DNA of 64,000 nt from an uncultured Collinsella sp. Lineage in GTDB: Bacteria; Actinomycetota; Coriobacteriia; Coriobacteriales; Coriobacteriaceae. Location of the stretch: the NCBI GenBank assembly GCA_900544865.1, contig UQXA01000008.1, positions 1-64,000 on the forward strand, given 5' to 3'. Shown in pieces: positions 15,188 through 23,429 of the stretch (position 1 is the stretch's first letter; the number at the start of each line of letters is the position of its first letter). Position numbers and translations under genes: made by a program. A model generated the notes under the pieces. It did no database searches. It was not told the DNA's origin and was given only the letters and a program-made list of their open reading frames with translations.

Positions 15188-15226
15188 TTGTTATCTCTCC
15201 TTTGGGTGGATTCGGTTGATACCTGG

Positions 15227-15967
15227 TTAGGCAAACATGACCTGGTCGAACGTATAGAAGCCGGGTTCGCGGGTGACGAGCTTCTGCGCGGCCGCCAAGG
15301 CGCCGTTGACAAAGATCTGGCGGCTCGTGGCGCGATGCGTGAGCGTGACTTCCTCGTCCTGGCCAAAGAAACTTACCTCGTGCACGCCGGCGACGGTGCC
15401 GCCGCGCAGCGAGTGCATACCGATCTCCTTGGGATCGCGAGTGCCGCACATGCCCTCACGACCGTAAACAGGATGATAGCCAGCCTCAGGTTCGGCCTCG
15501 ACCACGGCGTCGAGTAGCAGCTTGGCGGTGCCGCTGGGAGCGTCGACCTTTTGGTTGTGGTGCGTCTCGACAATCTCGCAGTCAAAGCCGGGCAGTTCGC
15601 GCGTGGCCTGGGCAACCAGATGGCGCAGGGCGGCGATGCCGATAGAGTAGTTGCCCGAGTGCATGACGCGAGCGTTCTGACCCAGCTCGCGCAGGCGGTC
15701 CATCTGATCGGGTGTGTAGCCCGTGGTGCCCGAGACCAACGCGGCGCCCGTGCGCTCGACATAGGCGACGACGGCATCGAAGGTAACGACGTTCGAGAAG
15801 TCGATGATGACGTCGGCTGCCGGGGCGCCCTCGAGCTCGGACAGATCAAAACCGATCTGGGCGACGATATCAAAAACGGGCTGACCGACGGCGTCGACAA
15901 CGCCCTCGGCGGTAGTGCGGATGAGCGAGCCCATGCGGCCCGTTCCCATAATGACAGTCTTAATCAA
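15227..15967 (-). CDS. dapB: 4-Hydroxy-tetrahydrodipicolinate reductase
   Basis: 246 residues. Reduces the DapA product with NAD(P)H. Seen: N-terminal MGTGRMGSLI nucleotide loop, VIIDFSNV, SGTTGYTPDQ, catalytic HHNQKVDAPSGTAKLL (His-His and Lys), and RGGTVAGVHEVSFFG. The start overlaps the end of the upstream lysA-dapA gene by 8 bases, so translation is coupled. Second gene of the lysine operon. Confidence 0.96.
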   Translation of the reverse strand: MIKTVIMGTGRMGSLIRTTAEGVVDAVGQPVFDIVAQIGFDLSELEGAPAADVIIDFSNVVTFDAVVAYVERTGAALVSGTTGYTPDQMDRLRELGQNARVMHSGNYSIGIAALRHLVAQATRELPGFDCEIVETHHNQKVDAPSGTAKLLLDAVVEAEPEAGYHPVYGREGMCGTRDPKEIGMHSLRGGTVAGVHEVSFFGQDEEVTLTHRATSRQIFVNGALAAAQKLVTREPGFYTFDQVMFA

Positions 15968-18269
15968 GCAGACCAGCTCCCTTCAGAGCATCGGTAAGTG
16001 CAGCGCGCGTGTCGTCGGCCATGGGGCATAGCGGCATGCGGTAGTTTGCCTCGATCATACCCATCTGAGCGAGCGCTTCCTTAACGGGGATGGGATTGAC
16101 CTCACTAAAGAGGGCGTTGATGAGCGGCTGACCGGCAATCTGGATATCGCGGGCACGTGCCACGTCACCGTCCAGATAGGCGCGGCACATGTCATGCACG
16201 AGCTGCGGCTGAACGTCGGCCCACACGCTGATGGTGCCCGAGGCGCCCAGGCTCATGAGCGGCACGGTGAGCGCGTCCTCGCCCGAGTACATGCGGAAGT
16301 CGTCGGACAGCAGGTGGGCAATCTTGGCCGCGTAGGCGACGTTGCCCGAGGCCTCCTTAATACCCATGATGTTGGGGTGCGCGGCCAGGCGCTCTACGTT
16401 GCGCTCGCTGATACCGCAGCCGCAGCGGCCGGGGATGTTGTACAGGATGCAGGGGATGTTCACGGCATCGGCGACGGTCTTAAAGTGCTGATAGATACCC
16501 TCTTCGTTGGACTTGTTGTAGTAGGGGGTAATGAGCAGCAGGCCGTCGGCTCCCAAGCCCTGGTAAGTAAGCGACTTGGTGAGCATGGTCTGCGTGGAGT
16601 TGGAGCCCGAGCCGGCGATGACGGGGACGCGTCCTGCAACATGCTTGACCACGGCGGCGACGACGGAGTTGTCCTCGTCGTCGGTCATCGTGGCGCTCTC
16701 GCCGGTGGTGCCCAGGGTGAGGATGGCGTCGGTGCCGTTTTGCAGGTGGAAATCGATAAGGCGCTCGAGTGCGTCAAAGTCGACACTGCCATCCTTTTTA
16801 AACGGCGTGACGAGGGCGACGATTGAGCCCTCGAGATTGCGGATGTCCATGTTCTTCCCCTTCGCGTCCGCGATCTGGATGCGTTTGTTCCATTGGGCGG
16901 CGACTGCCAGGCGCTCGTCTTGGGCGCGACGGCGGGCACTTTCGGCGCGCGACTTGGCTAGCAGCTCTCGGCCGCTCGGCAGCACGTCGAGCGTGACAAA
17001 GTAATCGCCCGGGCGCTCGGCGCGGCGGATGAGGTCGGCCGAGCCATCGGGGCGCAACAGGACCTCGGCGGAGCGCAGACGGCCGTTGTAGTTGTAGCCC
17101 ATGGAGTAGCCATGCGCGCCGGTGTCGTGAATCACGAGCAGGTCGCCCATGTCGATATGCGGCAGCTCGCGGTCGATGGCGAACTTGTCATTGTTCTCGC
17201 ACAGATTGCCCGTGATGTCGTATGTGTTCGTGACGGGGGCTGCGGTTTTATCGGGACCGTCCGGCTGACCCATCACCGTGATGTGGTGGTAAGCGCCATA
17301 CATGGCGGGACGAATGAGGTCGACGGCACTGGCGTCCACGCCGATATAGTCCTTGTAGATCTGCTTCTCGTGGATGGCCTTGGTGACCAGGCAGCCGTAG
17401 GGCCCCATCATAAAGCGGCCCATCTCGGTGCAAATGGCCACATCGCCCATGCCGGCAGGAACCAGGATCTCGTCGTGGGCCGCGTGCACCCCCTCGCCGA
17501 TGGCGTGGATGTCGTTGGCCTGCTGCTCGGGCAGGTAGGGGATGCCGACGCCGCCGGACAGGTTGATGAAGGCGACGTGTGCGCCGGTCTCGCGCTCCAG
17601 GCGCACGGCAAGCTCAAAGAGGATGCGCGCGAGCTTGGGGTAGTAGTCGTTGGTGACGGTGTTGCTGGCAAGGAATGCGTGGATGCCAAAGTCCTCGGCG
17701 CCCTTGGCCTTGAGCATACGGAACGCCTCGAAGAGCTGCTCGGTGGTCATGCCGTACTTGGAGTCGCCGGGGTTATCCATGATGCCGTTGGAGAGTTGGA
17801 ACAGGCCGCCTGGATTAAAGCGGCAGCTGACCGTTTTGGGGATGGGCCCCGCAACACGCTCAAAGAACTCGATGTGGCTGATGTCGTCAAAGTTGACGAT
17901 GGCACCCAGCTTGTCGGCGAGCTCAAAGTCGGCAGCCGGCGTATCGTTGGACGAGAACATGATGTCGTGTCCCGTGATACCCAGCGAGCGGGCGATCATG
18001 AGCTCGGTATAGCTCGAGCAATCGCAGCCGCAGCCGTATTCGTTGAGAATGGAGATGAGCGCCGGGTTGGGGTTGGCCTTGACGGCAAAGTATTCCCTAA
18101 AGCCCGGGTTCCATGCAAAGGCGTCGCGCACTTCTTGCATGTTGCGGCGGATGCCTGCCTCGTCGTATAGATGAAACGGCGTGGGGAACTGCTCGACGAT
18201 ATGCTCGAGTGTCTCCTTGTCCACAAACGGCTGCTTGGCCGCATATGCCTCGTTGGGGGTCAATGCCAT
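15960..18269 (-). CDS. Fused diaminopimelate decarboxylase - dihydrodipicolinate synthase
   Basis: A single open frame of 769 residues joining the last and first enzymes of the DAP/lysine branch. Residues ~1-440 are a PLP alanine-racemase-fold decarboxylase (LysA): Lys in EYFAVKANPNPALI, CGCDCSSYTE, the LSGGVGIPY glycine loop, EMGRFMMGPYG and CENND near the active site. Residues ~475-769 are DapA: VALVTPFKKDGSVDF, TLGTTGESATM, the Schiff-base Lys in MGIKEASGNVAYA, and YNIPGRCGCG. A ~30-residue charged linker (KSRAESARRRAQDERLA) joins them. An internal ATG at the DapA boundary (about 16850) is preceded by GAAGGGGAAG, so a separate DapA could also be made. Ribosome site GAGG lies 10 bases before the start, next to the lysine riboswitch. 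Confidence 0.92.
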   Translation of the reverse strand: MALTPNEAYAAKQPFVDKETLEHIVEQFPTPFHLYDEAGIRRNMQEVRDAFAWNPGFREYFAVKANPNPALISILNEYGCGCDCSSYTELMIARSLGITGHDIMFSSNDTPAADFELADKLGAIVNFDDISHIEFFERVAGPIPKTVSCRFNPGGLFQLSNGIMDNPGDSKYGMTTEQLFEAFRMLKAKGAEDFGIHAFLASNTVTNDYYPKLARILFELAVRLERETGAHVAFINLSGGVGIPYLPEQQANDIHAIGEGVHAAHDEILVPAGMGDVAICTEMGRFMMGPYGCLVTKAIHEKQIYKDYIGVDASAVDLIRPAMYGAYHHITVMGQPDGPDKTAAPVTNTYDITGNLCENNDKFAIDRELPHIDMGDLLVIHDTGAHGYSMGYNYNGRLRSAEVLLRPDGSADLIRRAERPGDYFVTLDVLPSGRELLAKSRAESARRRAQDERLAVAAQWNKRIQIADAKGKNMDIRNLEGSIVALVTPFKKDGSVDFDALERLIDFHLQNGTDAILTLGTTGESATMTDDEDNSVVAAVVKHVAGRVPVIAGSGSNSTQTMLTKSLTYQGLGADGLLLITPYYNKSNEEGIYQHFKTVADAVNIPCILYNIPGRCGCGISERNVERLAAHPNIMGIKEASGNVAYAAKIAHLLSDDFRMYSGEDALTVPLMSLGASGTISVWADVQPQLVHDMCRAYLDGDVARARDIQIAGQPLINALFSEVNPIPVKEALAQMGMIEANYRMPLCPMADDTRAALTDALKGAGLLD

Positions 18270-18282
18270 GTCCCGTAAACCT

Positions 18283-18294
18283 CGCTATCCAGAC
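18283..18294 (-). promoter_or_regulatory. Expression-platform segment next to the lysA-dapA ribosome site
   Basis: On the minus strand GTCTGGATAGCG overlaps the GAGG ribosome site and is complementary (one mismatch) to CGCTATCCGGAC, which contains the 3' side of riboswitch stem P1. Mutually exclusive pairing here would link lysine binding to translation of the fusion gene; the exact polarity is not clear from the sequence. Confidence 0.5.
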
Positions 18295-18340
18295 GGCGCC
18301 ATCTGCGCATCGAATCCGCATAGCGTGGACCCAACGTCCG

Positions 18341-18497
18341 GATAGCGCTCCCGCATTGCTGCAGACAGTCCTGTGGGTGTTTCCCACAGGCCCACCAGGT
18401 TGTTCGTGCCCGAAAAACCCAGTTCGGCGGGTTTCGCCTCCCCACGGGGTCAAAGCCTGCCGGCTCGCCCGCGGCTCTTCGTGCCCGCGCCTCTATC
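18341..18497 (-). promoter_or_regulatory. Lysine riboswitch (L-box)
   Basis: The minus strand begins GATAGAGGCGCG and ends GGAGCGCTATC, which pair as P1. Between them are L-box landmarks: an AAGAG internal loop after the first strand, GGGGAGGCG and CGCCGAAC, TTTTTCGGGCACGA, CTGGTGGGCC, and GGACTGTC before the 3' P1 strand. It lies directly upstream of lysA-dapA, the expected target. It would lower expression of the lysine operon when lysine is abundant (established role of the class). Confidence 0.85.
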
Positions 18498-18525
18498 AAG
18501 TGGTAAAGACCCTATCACGTTGCAC

Positions 18526-18617
18526 TTTACCAAACAAGAGTATTCGTATATAACGTTTAAAAAATGCAGGGATATGCTAGAAACAAGGGCGTCACAATTC
18601 TGCATCACAATATTGTG
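18526..18617 (+). promoter_or_regulatory. Promoter and palindrome upstream of the M20 deacetylase
   Basis: A possible -35 TTTACC (18526-18531) and -10 TATAAC (18549-18554) are 17 bases apart, inside an AT-rich gap divergent from the riboswitch transcript. The perfect 12-bp palindrome CACAATATTGTG (18606-18617) lies 31 bases before the ATG and could bind a dimeric repressor. No regulator gene is adjacent. Confidence 0.4.
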
Positions 18618-18648
18618 TGAATGGATATGCCCCATGAAAGGATCCTTT

Positions 18649-19836
18649 ATGACCGAGCTCCAAGAACTCCGTCGCTATCGTCGCGACCTGCATCGCATTC
18701 CGGAGCTCGACTTCGATCTTCCGCAAACCATCGCCTATATCGAGGGCGTGCTCGCCCCGCTTGCCTGCGAGGTGACCCATCCCTGTCCGAGCTGCGTCTG
18801 CGCCTTCTTCGACGCTGGCACGGGCGCCGCGCATGCCACGGCGATTCGCGCCGATATGGACGCGCTTCCCATCGCGGAGGCGACGGGCGCGGCCTTTGCC
18901 TCGACACATCCCGGAAAGATGCACGCTTGCGGACACGATGGACACATGGCCATGGCGCTTGCGGCGGCGACCTTTGTCGATCGCACGATTCGTGAGCAAC
19001 CGGGTGCCATCAAGCGCAACGTGCTCTTTGTGTTCCAGCCGGCCGAGGAGACGACCGGTGGCGCCAAGACAGTTTGTGAGAGTGGGGTGTTTGAGCGCTA
19101 CGGGGCAGACCGTATCTTCGGGTTCCACGTATGGCCCGACCTGCCTGCGAACACGTTGGTGAGCTGTTCTGGTCCGCTGCTGGCGCGCTCGAGTGAAACG
19201 CACGTGCACATTCACGGGACAAGCATCCATATCGCCAAGACTTACGGCGTTCCAGTCGAGGAATCGCACGACGCGGCGCTGGCAGCAGCCAAGTTTTTGG
19301 TTGCCGAGCGCGAACTGATGGACGAGTTGGGTGCCGACGAGCCCTGCATTGGCAAGTTCGGCCTGCTGCAGGCCGGCACCGTCTGCAATGCGGTTGCGGG
19401 GGAGGCGCATGTCGCTGGCAGCCTGCGCGTGTTTACGGATGACATGTTTGACCGTGCGCGCGAGGGCGTGCGCCGCGTGCTGGACGAGGCCTGCGCCGCA
19501 ACGGGCTGCACGTACGACCTCGACTTTGCCGAGGGCTATCCGCCAGTCGATAACGACCCCGAGCTGTTTGCCCACATTGCGCCTGCCTTGTCCGAGCTGC
19601 AACTCGTGGACGAGCCGCTGCTGATTGCCGAGGATTTCGCGTTCTACCAGCGCCATCTGCCGGGCGTGTTCTTCTTGCTGGGCACGGGCGTTCCTGCCAG
19701 TCGGGATAATCCGAGCGACGCCGAGGGCTGCCCTGCCTATGCCACAAGTGCCCTGCATACTGATACCATGCTCTTTGACGAGGAAATCCTACTCAAGGGC
19801 CTCGATGTCTATAAACGATTGCTTTTGCTTGCTTAA
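18649..19836 (+). CDS. M20-family amidohydrolase, candidate N-acetyl-diaminopimelate deacetylase
   Basis: 395 residues from ATG 18649 (AAAGGATCC upstream; an earlier ATG at 18634 is weaker). Metal-site motifs of M20 carboxypeptidase/deacylases are present: IRADMDALPIAEATG, ACGHDGHMAMALAAA (His/Asp ligands), QPAEETTGGAKTV, and a C-terminal EDFAFYQRHLPG His/Glu segment. N-acetyl-DAP deacetylases belong to this subfamily. The gene is divergent from the riboswitch-controlled acetyl-DAP operon, which makes that function attractive but not proven; amino-acid amidohydrolases of the HmrA/AbgB type look similar. Confidence 0.75.
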   Translation: MTELQELRRYRRDLHRIPELDFDLPQTIAYIEGVLAPLACEVTHPCPSCVCAFFDAGTGAAHATAIRADMDALPIAEATGAAFASTHPGKMHACGHDGHMAMALAAATFVDRTIREQPGAIKRNVLFVFQPAEETTGGAKTVCESGVFERYGADRIFGFHVWPDLPANTLVSCSGPLLARSSETHVHIHGTSIHIAKTYGVPVEESHDAALAAAKFLVAERELMDELGADEPCIGKFGLLQAGTVCNAVAGEAHVAGSLRVFTDDMFDRAREGVRRVLDEACAATGCTYDLDFAEGYPPVDNDPELFAHIAPALSELQLVDEPLLIAEDFAFYQRHLPGVFFLLGTGVPASRDNPSDAEGCPAYATSALHTDTMLFDEEILLKGLDVYKRLLLLA

Positions 19837-19879
19837 GTGTCGAAGGATGCCTGTCTAGAAAACACGAACAGATGTACGG

Positions 19880-19925
19880 TATAATAGAGATGTAAGCCTA
19901 TAGAAACGTTTGACGTTATTAACGT
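19880..19925 (+). promoter_or_regulatory. Promoter and operator of the HigBA module
   Basis: A consensus -10 TATAAT is at 19880-19885. Downstream, overlapping repeats AACGTT-TG-ACGTT-ATT-AACGT (19906-19925) contain the perfect palindrome ACGTT-ATT-AACGT. It ends 11 bases before the toxin start, as expected for an antitoxin-bound operator. Confidence 0.6.
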
Positions 19926-19936
19926 AAGGCGATACT

Positions 19937-20218
19937 ATGATTGCATCATATAAAGATGGAGACACTGAACGCTTTGCAATGGGTACGCGGATTAGGAAGT
20001 TCATTCCTTTTGAGCGGGTCGCCTTGAGGAAGATTCGCCAACTGCAGATCTGCGCTTCGCTTGATGATCTTCGCGTTCCGCCAGGCAATCGTCTTGAAGC
20101 GTTGAAGGGCGATCGCGCCGGTCAATATAGTATCCGTGTCAATGAGCGCTATCGGGTCTGTTTTGAGTGGAGACAGGGGATGGCTTGGAATGTCGAAATC
20201 GTCGATTATCACAAGTGA
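19937..20218 (+). CDS. higB: HigB-type toxin
   Basis: 93 residues, a normal HigB length. The C-terminal part (GNRLEALKGDRAGQYSIRVN, then ERYRVCFEWRQG and VEIVDYHK) is the recognisable RelE/HigB signature: mRNA interferases that cut at the ribosomal A site. The order toxin before antitoxin, and the overlap with the antitoxin gene, are typical of higBA and the reverse of most modules. Ribosome site AAGGCGA. Confidence 0.9.
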   Translation: MIASYKDGDTERFAMGTRIRKFIPFERVALRKIRQLQICASLDDLRVPPGNRLEALKGDRAGQYSIRVNERYRVCFEWRQGMAWNVEIVDYHK

Positions 20219-20531
20219 TGAGACTGCGCCCGATTTGCTGCCGCCGGTGACTCCTGGCGAGCTTCTCAAAGAGGAATTTCTTGTCCCTATGGGCATTTCT
20301 CAATATCGCCTTGCTAAGGAGACCGGGATTCCGGCTCAACGCATTGGGCAGATTATCTTGGGAAGGCGTCGTGTGACGGCCGACACCGACCTTCGCCTTT
20401 GCCGCTACTTTGGCCTGACGGATGGTTATTGGCTGCGCGCCCAGATAGCGTTTGATCTCGAGGCGGAGAAGAGACACATCGAACCGGAACTGGACAAGAT
20501 CGTTCCTGTCCAGCAGGTTATCGCATTGTAG
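20190..20531 (+). CDS. higA: HigA-type XRE antitoxin
   Basis: 113 residues from ATG 20190, overlapping higB by 29 bases. Core: PVTPGELLKEEFLVPMGISQ, then the helix-turn-helix YRLAKETGIPAQRIGQIILG and GLTDGYWLRAQIAFDLE, the standard HigA/VapI sequence. It neutralises the toxin and represses the shared promoter. An upstream in-frame ATG at 20136 lies deep in the toxin gene and is unlikely. Confidence 0.9.
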   Translation: MSKSSIITSDETAPDLLPPVTPGELLKEEFLVPMGISQYRLAKETGIPAQRIGQIILGRRRVTADTDLRLCRYFGLTDGYWLRAQIAFDLEAEKRHIEPELDKIVPVQQVIAL

Positions 20532-20560
20532 CGTTCAAAGATGTTGAGGTTGGAGTGACG

Positions 20561-20884
20561 ATGGGGCGACGCCGACAATCTGCCGTTTATAGTCCCGGTG
20601 GGTGTGGATGCGGCTTGTTGTTGCTTCCGGTTATTGCTGTGAGCATTGGCGTTATGTTTGCGCTTGCCGGGTTGGCAGCAGCGGCACTCGTGTTGCTGAT
20701 CGTGGCCATTGGCGTGACGATTTGGCTTTGTCGCAATCGCGAGCAACGCCGTGCCGACGGTAAAACCAATGTCGGCTTGGTCGTCTTCCTGATTATTGCG
20801 TACCCGCTGAGTGTCAGCTACCTGGTGTTTTTTGTCCTGTTGATGATCAGTGCCTTTACCGGGGAATCCGTCACGGTGGGTTGA
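20561..20884 (+). CDS. Small membrane protein with two or three helices
   Basis: 107 residues. An N-terminal Gly/Cys-rich segment (GGCGCGLLLLPVIAVSIGVM) leads into two adjacent hydrophobic helices, a basic cytoplasmic loop (CRNREQRRADGK), and a third hydrophobic segment (VVFLIIAYPLSVSYLVFFVL). No family recognised. GTG 20555 is an alternative start. It follows higA by 29 bases and may be read from the same transcript. Confidence 0.65.
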   Translation: MGRRRQSAVYSPGGCGCGLLLLPVIAVSIGVMFALAGLAAAALVLLIVAIGVTIWLCRNREQRRADGKTNVGLVVFLIIAYPLSVSYLVFFVLLMISAFTGESVTVG

Positions 20885-20989
20885 TGCGCTGCCAGCAGAC
20901 GGTCGCGCAAAGTGCGTTTGCTCGGCGTTTGGATAACCGCATTGGCCGTTTACCGCAACCTTAGCTCTCAGCTAATGAATTCAAGTTTA

Positions 20990-21043
20990 ATCCTTCCTAC
21001 GATGTGCTGTGTGCCGGCACGGTAGCCGGATCGTAGGAAGGAT
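20990..21043 (+). promoter_or_regulatory. Inverted repeat sequestering the ribosome site of the FxLYD gene
   Basis: ATCCTTCCTACGAT (20990-21003) and ATCGTAGGAAGGAT (21030-21043) are perfectly complementary over 14 bp. The right arm contains the ribosome site GGAAGGA, 6 bases before the ATG. The loop holds the palindrome GTGCCGGCAC. In RNA this would hide the ribosome site; in DNA it could be an operator. Confidence 0.65.
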
Positions 21044-21048
21044 GAATA

Positions 21049-21492
21049 ATGACAAAAGAGGGAAAGAAGCCGATCGGTAAGATTGTCCTAGGCGTCATCG
21101 TGGTGCTGGTTATTGTCGGTGCCGTGGGCTCTATGGGCGGCAACTCAACCGATTCGCCTGCGAGCGATTCGGCAAAACCTGCCGAGACGACACAGCAGGC
21201 TGAGGAGCAAAAAGAACCGCATGAACCGTATGCCATTGCTGACGAGGCTGAAGACACTTCCAATCAGTTTGCCTATAAGATCACGGGGGCGCTGACCAAT
21301 AACACGGACAAGGAAAAGAGCTACATTCAGATTGAGTATGTTCTGTATGATGCTGATGGCAACCAGGTTGGAACGGCTCTTGCAAACACCAATCATCTGA
21401 AGGCGGGCGGCTCCTGGAAGTTCGAGGCGCTGGGCACGGTGTCTCCCGATCAGGTCGCCAGTTGGGAGCGTTCGGACGTAAGCGGTTTCTAG
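21049..21492 (+). CDS. Membrane-anchored FxLYD-domain protein
   Basis: 147 residues. A short basic N-terminus and one membrane helix (IVLGVIVVLVIVGAVGSMGG) are followed by an acidic linker and a C-terminal beta domain (YKITGALTNNTDKEKSYIQI, then EYVLYDADGNQVGTALANTN and AGGSWKFEA) typical of FxLYD-type exported proteins. Function unknown; it is outside the membrane by topology. A perfect hairpin covers its ribosome site. Confidence 0.8.
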   Translation: MTKEGKKPIGKIVLGVIVVLVIVGAVGSMGGNSTDSPASDSAKPAETTQQAEEQKEPHEPYAIADEAEDTSNQFAYKITGALTNNTDKEKSYIQIEYVLYDADGNQVGTALANTNHLKAGGSWKFEALGTVSPDQVASWERSDVSGF

Positions 21493-21524
21493 CATGTTGC
21501 ATGCACTGGGGGAGGTGAAGTCGT

Positions 21525-21947
21525 ATGTCCGATAAAAAGCTGACCGAGGAGTTGCTCAATGAGCTTCTCGACGCGCCAAACATCGATGGCTATATCAAAG
21601 AACACGACTTTGCCGCCCCGTCGCTTTCGAACTACCTGAAGCAGCTACTGCAGGAAAAGGGCTTAGAGCGCTCGCGTGTGGTGCGCATGGCCGACCTCAA
21701 TGAGACTTTTGGTTATCAGATTTTTACCGGTTCGCGCAATCCGAGCCGCAATAAGGTGCTGCAGATTGCCTTTGCAATGGCGCTGACGCTCAAAGAGACT
21801 AACCGTGCGCTGACGGCTGCCGGGGTAAGCGTCCTTAACTGCAAGGACCGCCGCGATGCGATTATCATCTTTTGCATCGATCGCGGGTGCAGCCTCCAAA
21901 AGGTCAACGAGGAGCTGTATCGCTTTGGCGAGGAGACGGTGAGTTAG
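21525..21947 (+). CDS. XRE-like helix-turn-helix protein
   Basis: 140 residues. An N-terminal helical segment precedes a helix-turn-helix (YLKQLLQEKGLERSRVVRMA, then LNETFGYQIFTGSRNPSRNKVLQIAFAM). The C-terminal helical part (LTAAGVSVLNCKDRRDAII, IDRGCSLQKVNEELYRFGE) looks like a ligand or protein interaction region. The next gene on the strand encodes a Ser/Thr kinase; pairs of this kind recur in Actinobacteria, so a signalling partnership is plausible. Ribosome site GGGGGAGG. Confidence 0.8.
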   Translation: MSDKKLTEELLNELLDAPNIDGYIKEHDFAAPSLSNYLKQLLQEKGLERSRVVRMADLNETFGYQIFTGSRNPSRNKVLQIAFAMALTLKETNRALTAAGVSVLNCKDRRDAIIIFCIDRGCSLQKVNEELYRFGEETVS

Positions 21948-22045
21948 CGGCTGATATCTGAGCCGGCGGAGCTGCCGAACAACGATGCAAACGAACGGGG
22001 CGCGGATGCCATGGGGTGTCTGCGCCCTGCGCTATGATGGAGGCT

Positions 22046-23425
22046 ATGGATACTCAGACCCCAACATATTCCGATGACGAGCTGACCGCAGCGCTTGCCG
22101 AGCACCTGGCGTCGCTCGATTGCGACGACAGCTATCGCGTGGAGCGTGTACTTAAGCGCTCGACCGTTGAAACAACCGAGCTCGTGTACTTTGAAGGAAC
22201 CGGCGGTGGCTCGCTCGGCCCCTTTGTCCGTAAACGCATCGATGCTTCGGCTCAAATCGGCGGGGCATACGAGCGTCTGTTTGCCGTTCAGCGGGCAGGC
22301 AGGCGTTTTGAGCACCTGCCCAGAATCGTCGATTGTCGTCGTGTGGGCGACGAGCTCAACGTGGTTATGGAATACATCGAAGGGGAGACGCTCGGGGCGC
22401 TGGTGGACCGTCTGGGAGCCACCCCCGATTATGCGCGTGAATTGTATCCTGTCCTTTGCGACGCCGTGGGCGAGCTCCATGCCGGTTTTGCAATGGCGGG
22501 GGAGACGTCGGCGCCGGTGATCCATCGCGATCTCAAGCCGTCGAATATCATCGTGACAGGTGCCAACTATACGCCTGATGACGGCCTGGCATTTTCATCG
22601 TTGGTGATTATCGACTTGGGGATCGCGCGCGTATGGCGCGATGGCGCCGATGCCGACACCGTCAAGTTTGGGACACGGCCCTATGCGCCGCCCGAGCAGT
22701 ATGGGTTTGGGCAGACGAGCGTGCGAAGCGACGTCTACGCACTTGGCGCCCTGTTGTTCTTCTGCTTGACGGGAGTCGACCCTAAACCAGGGCTCGACAT
22801 GCGCGAGCAATGCGAGGCGCGCGGCATTCCCACTCCGCTTGCCGATGCCGTCTGCATGTCGATGGCGCTCGACCCGGCCAAGCGTTTTGCGAGTGCGGAA
22901 GCGTTGGGACGGGCGACGCGTGCGGCATACGATCTGAGTCGCCCCGTGCGGCCTCCTGCGCCTGCGCCTGTCCGTACTCCGGCCTCGGAGACGGCGTTGA
23001 CGCCCCAAGGGCTCCAGAACCCCGCAGGGCCTCCTGGCCCTGCCGCCTCCGCTGCATGCGGTCTGCTCTCTCGCGTTCCGGAGTCTCTGGGGCGCATTTG
23101 GAATACGCTCGTCTGCTTCTCGCTGCTTGTGTTCTTTGCCGGAAGTCACTTTGCCGTCTTTCACCCCACCGGAGCAAACCAAAGCTACCCGACGTGGTTT
23201 CTCATAATCGAGTATTTTTTCTTTGTCGACGGCCTTACGGTGCTTATGCATTTCGCACTGCTCGATAAGCGCCGTCTTCGTCGGCGATTCGCACTGCTCG
23301 ACAGCTATCGCGGCAAGAAACTCGCGAAACTCTGGCTCAAGGCATTGGGTGTGCTGCTCCTATGCATGATCGTCATAGTCGCGGTTGCCAATGCGGCCGG
23401 CGTCGTCGATACCTCCGCTACCTAA
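22046..23425 (+). CDS. Ser/Thr protein kinase with C-terminal membrane segments
   Basis: About 459 residues. Kinase motifs: a loose glycine loop GTGGGSLGPFVRKRI with candidate ATP Lys, catalytic loop VIHRDLKPSNIIVTG, IDLGIARV in place of DFG, GTRPYAPPEQYG, and RSDVYALGALLFFCLTG. A Pro/Ala-rich linker (PVRPPAPAPVRTPASETAL) leads to about three C-terminal membrane helices (TLVCFSLLVFFAGSHFAVF, an FFFVDGLTVLMHFALL segment, KALGVLLLCMIVIVAVANA). The kinase faces the cytoplasm; no extracellular sensor domain is present. Start is uncertain: ATG 22046 has GGAGG only 2 bases away, and ATG 22034 or GTG 22016 are in frame. Confidence 0.88.
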   Translation: MDTQTPTYSDDELTAALAEHLASLDCDDSYRVERVLKRSTVETTELVYFEGTGGGSLGPFVRKRIDASAQIGGAYERLFAVQRAGRRFEHLPRIVDCRRVGDELNVVMEYIEGETLGALVDRLGATPDYARELYPVLCDAVGELHAGFAMAGETSAPVIHRDLKPSNIIVTGANYTPDDGLAFSSLVIIDLGIARVWRDGADADTVKFGTRPYAPPEQYGFGQTSVRSDVYALGALLFFCLTGVDPKPGLDMREQCEARGIPTPLADAVCMSMALDPAKRFASAEALGRATRAAYDLSRPVRPPAPAPVRTPASETALTPQGLQNPAGPPGPAASAACGLLSRVPESLGRIWNTLVCFSLLVFFAGSHFAVFHPTGANQSYPTWFLIIEYFFFVDGLTVLMHFALLDKRRLRRRFALLDSYRGKKLAKLWLKALGVLLLCMIVIVAVANAAGVVDTSAT

Positions 23426-23429
23426 AAGA

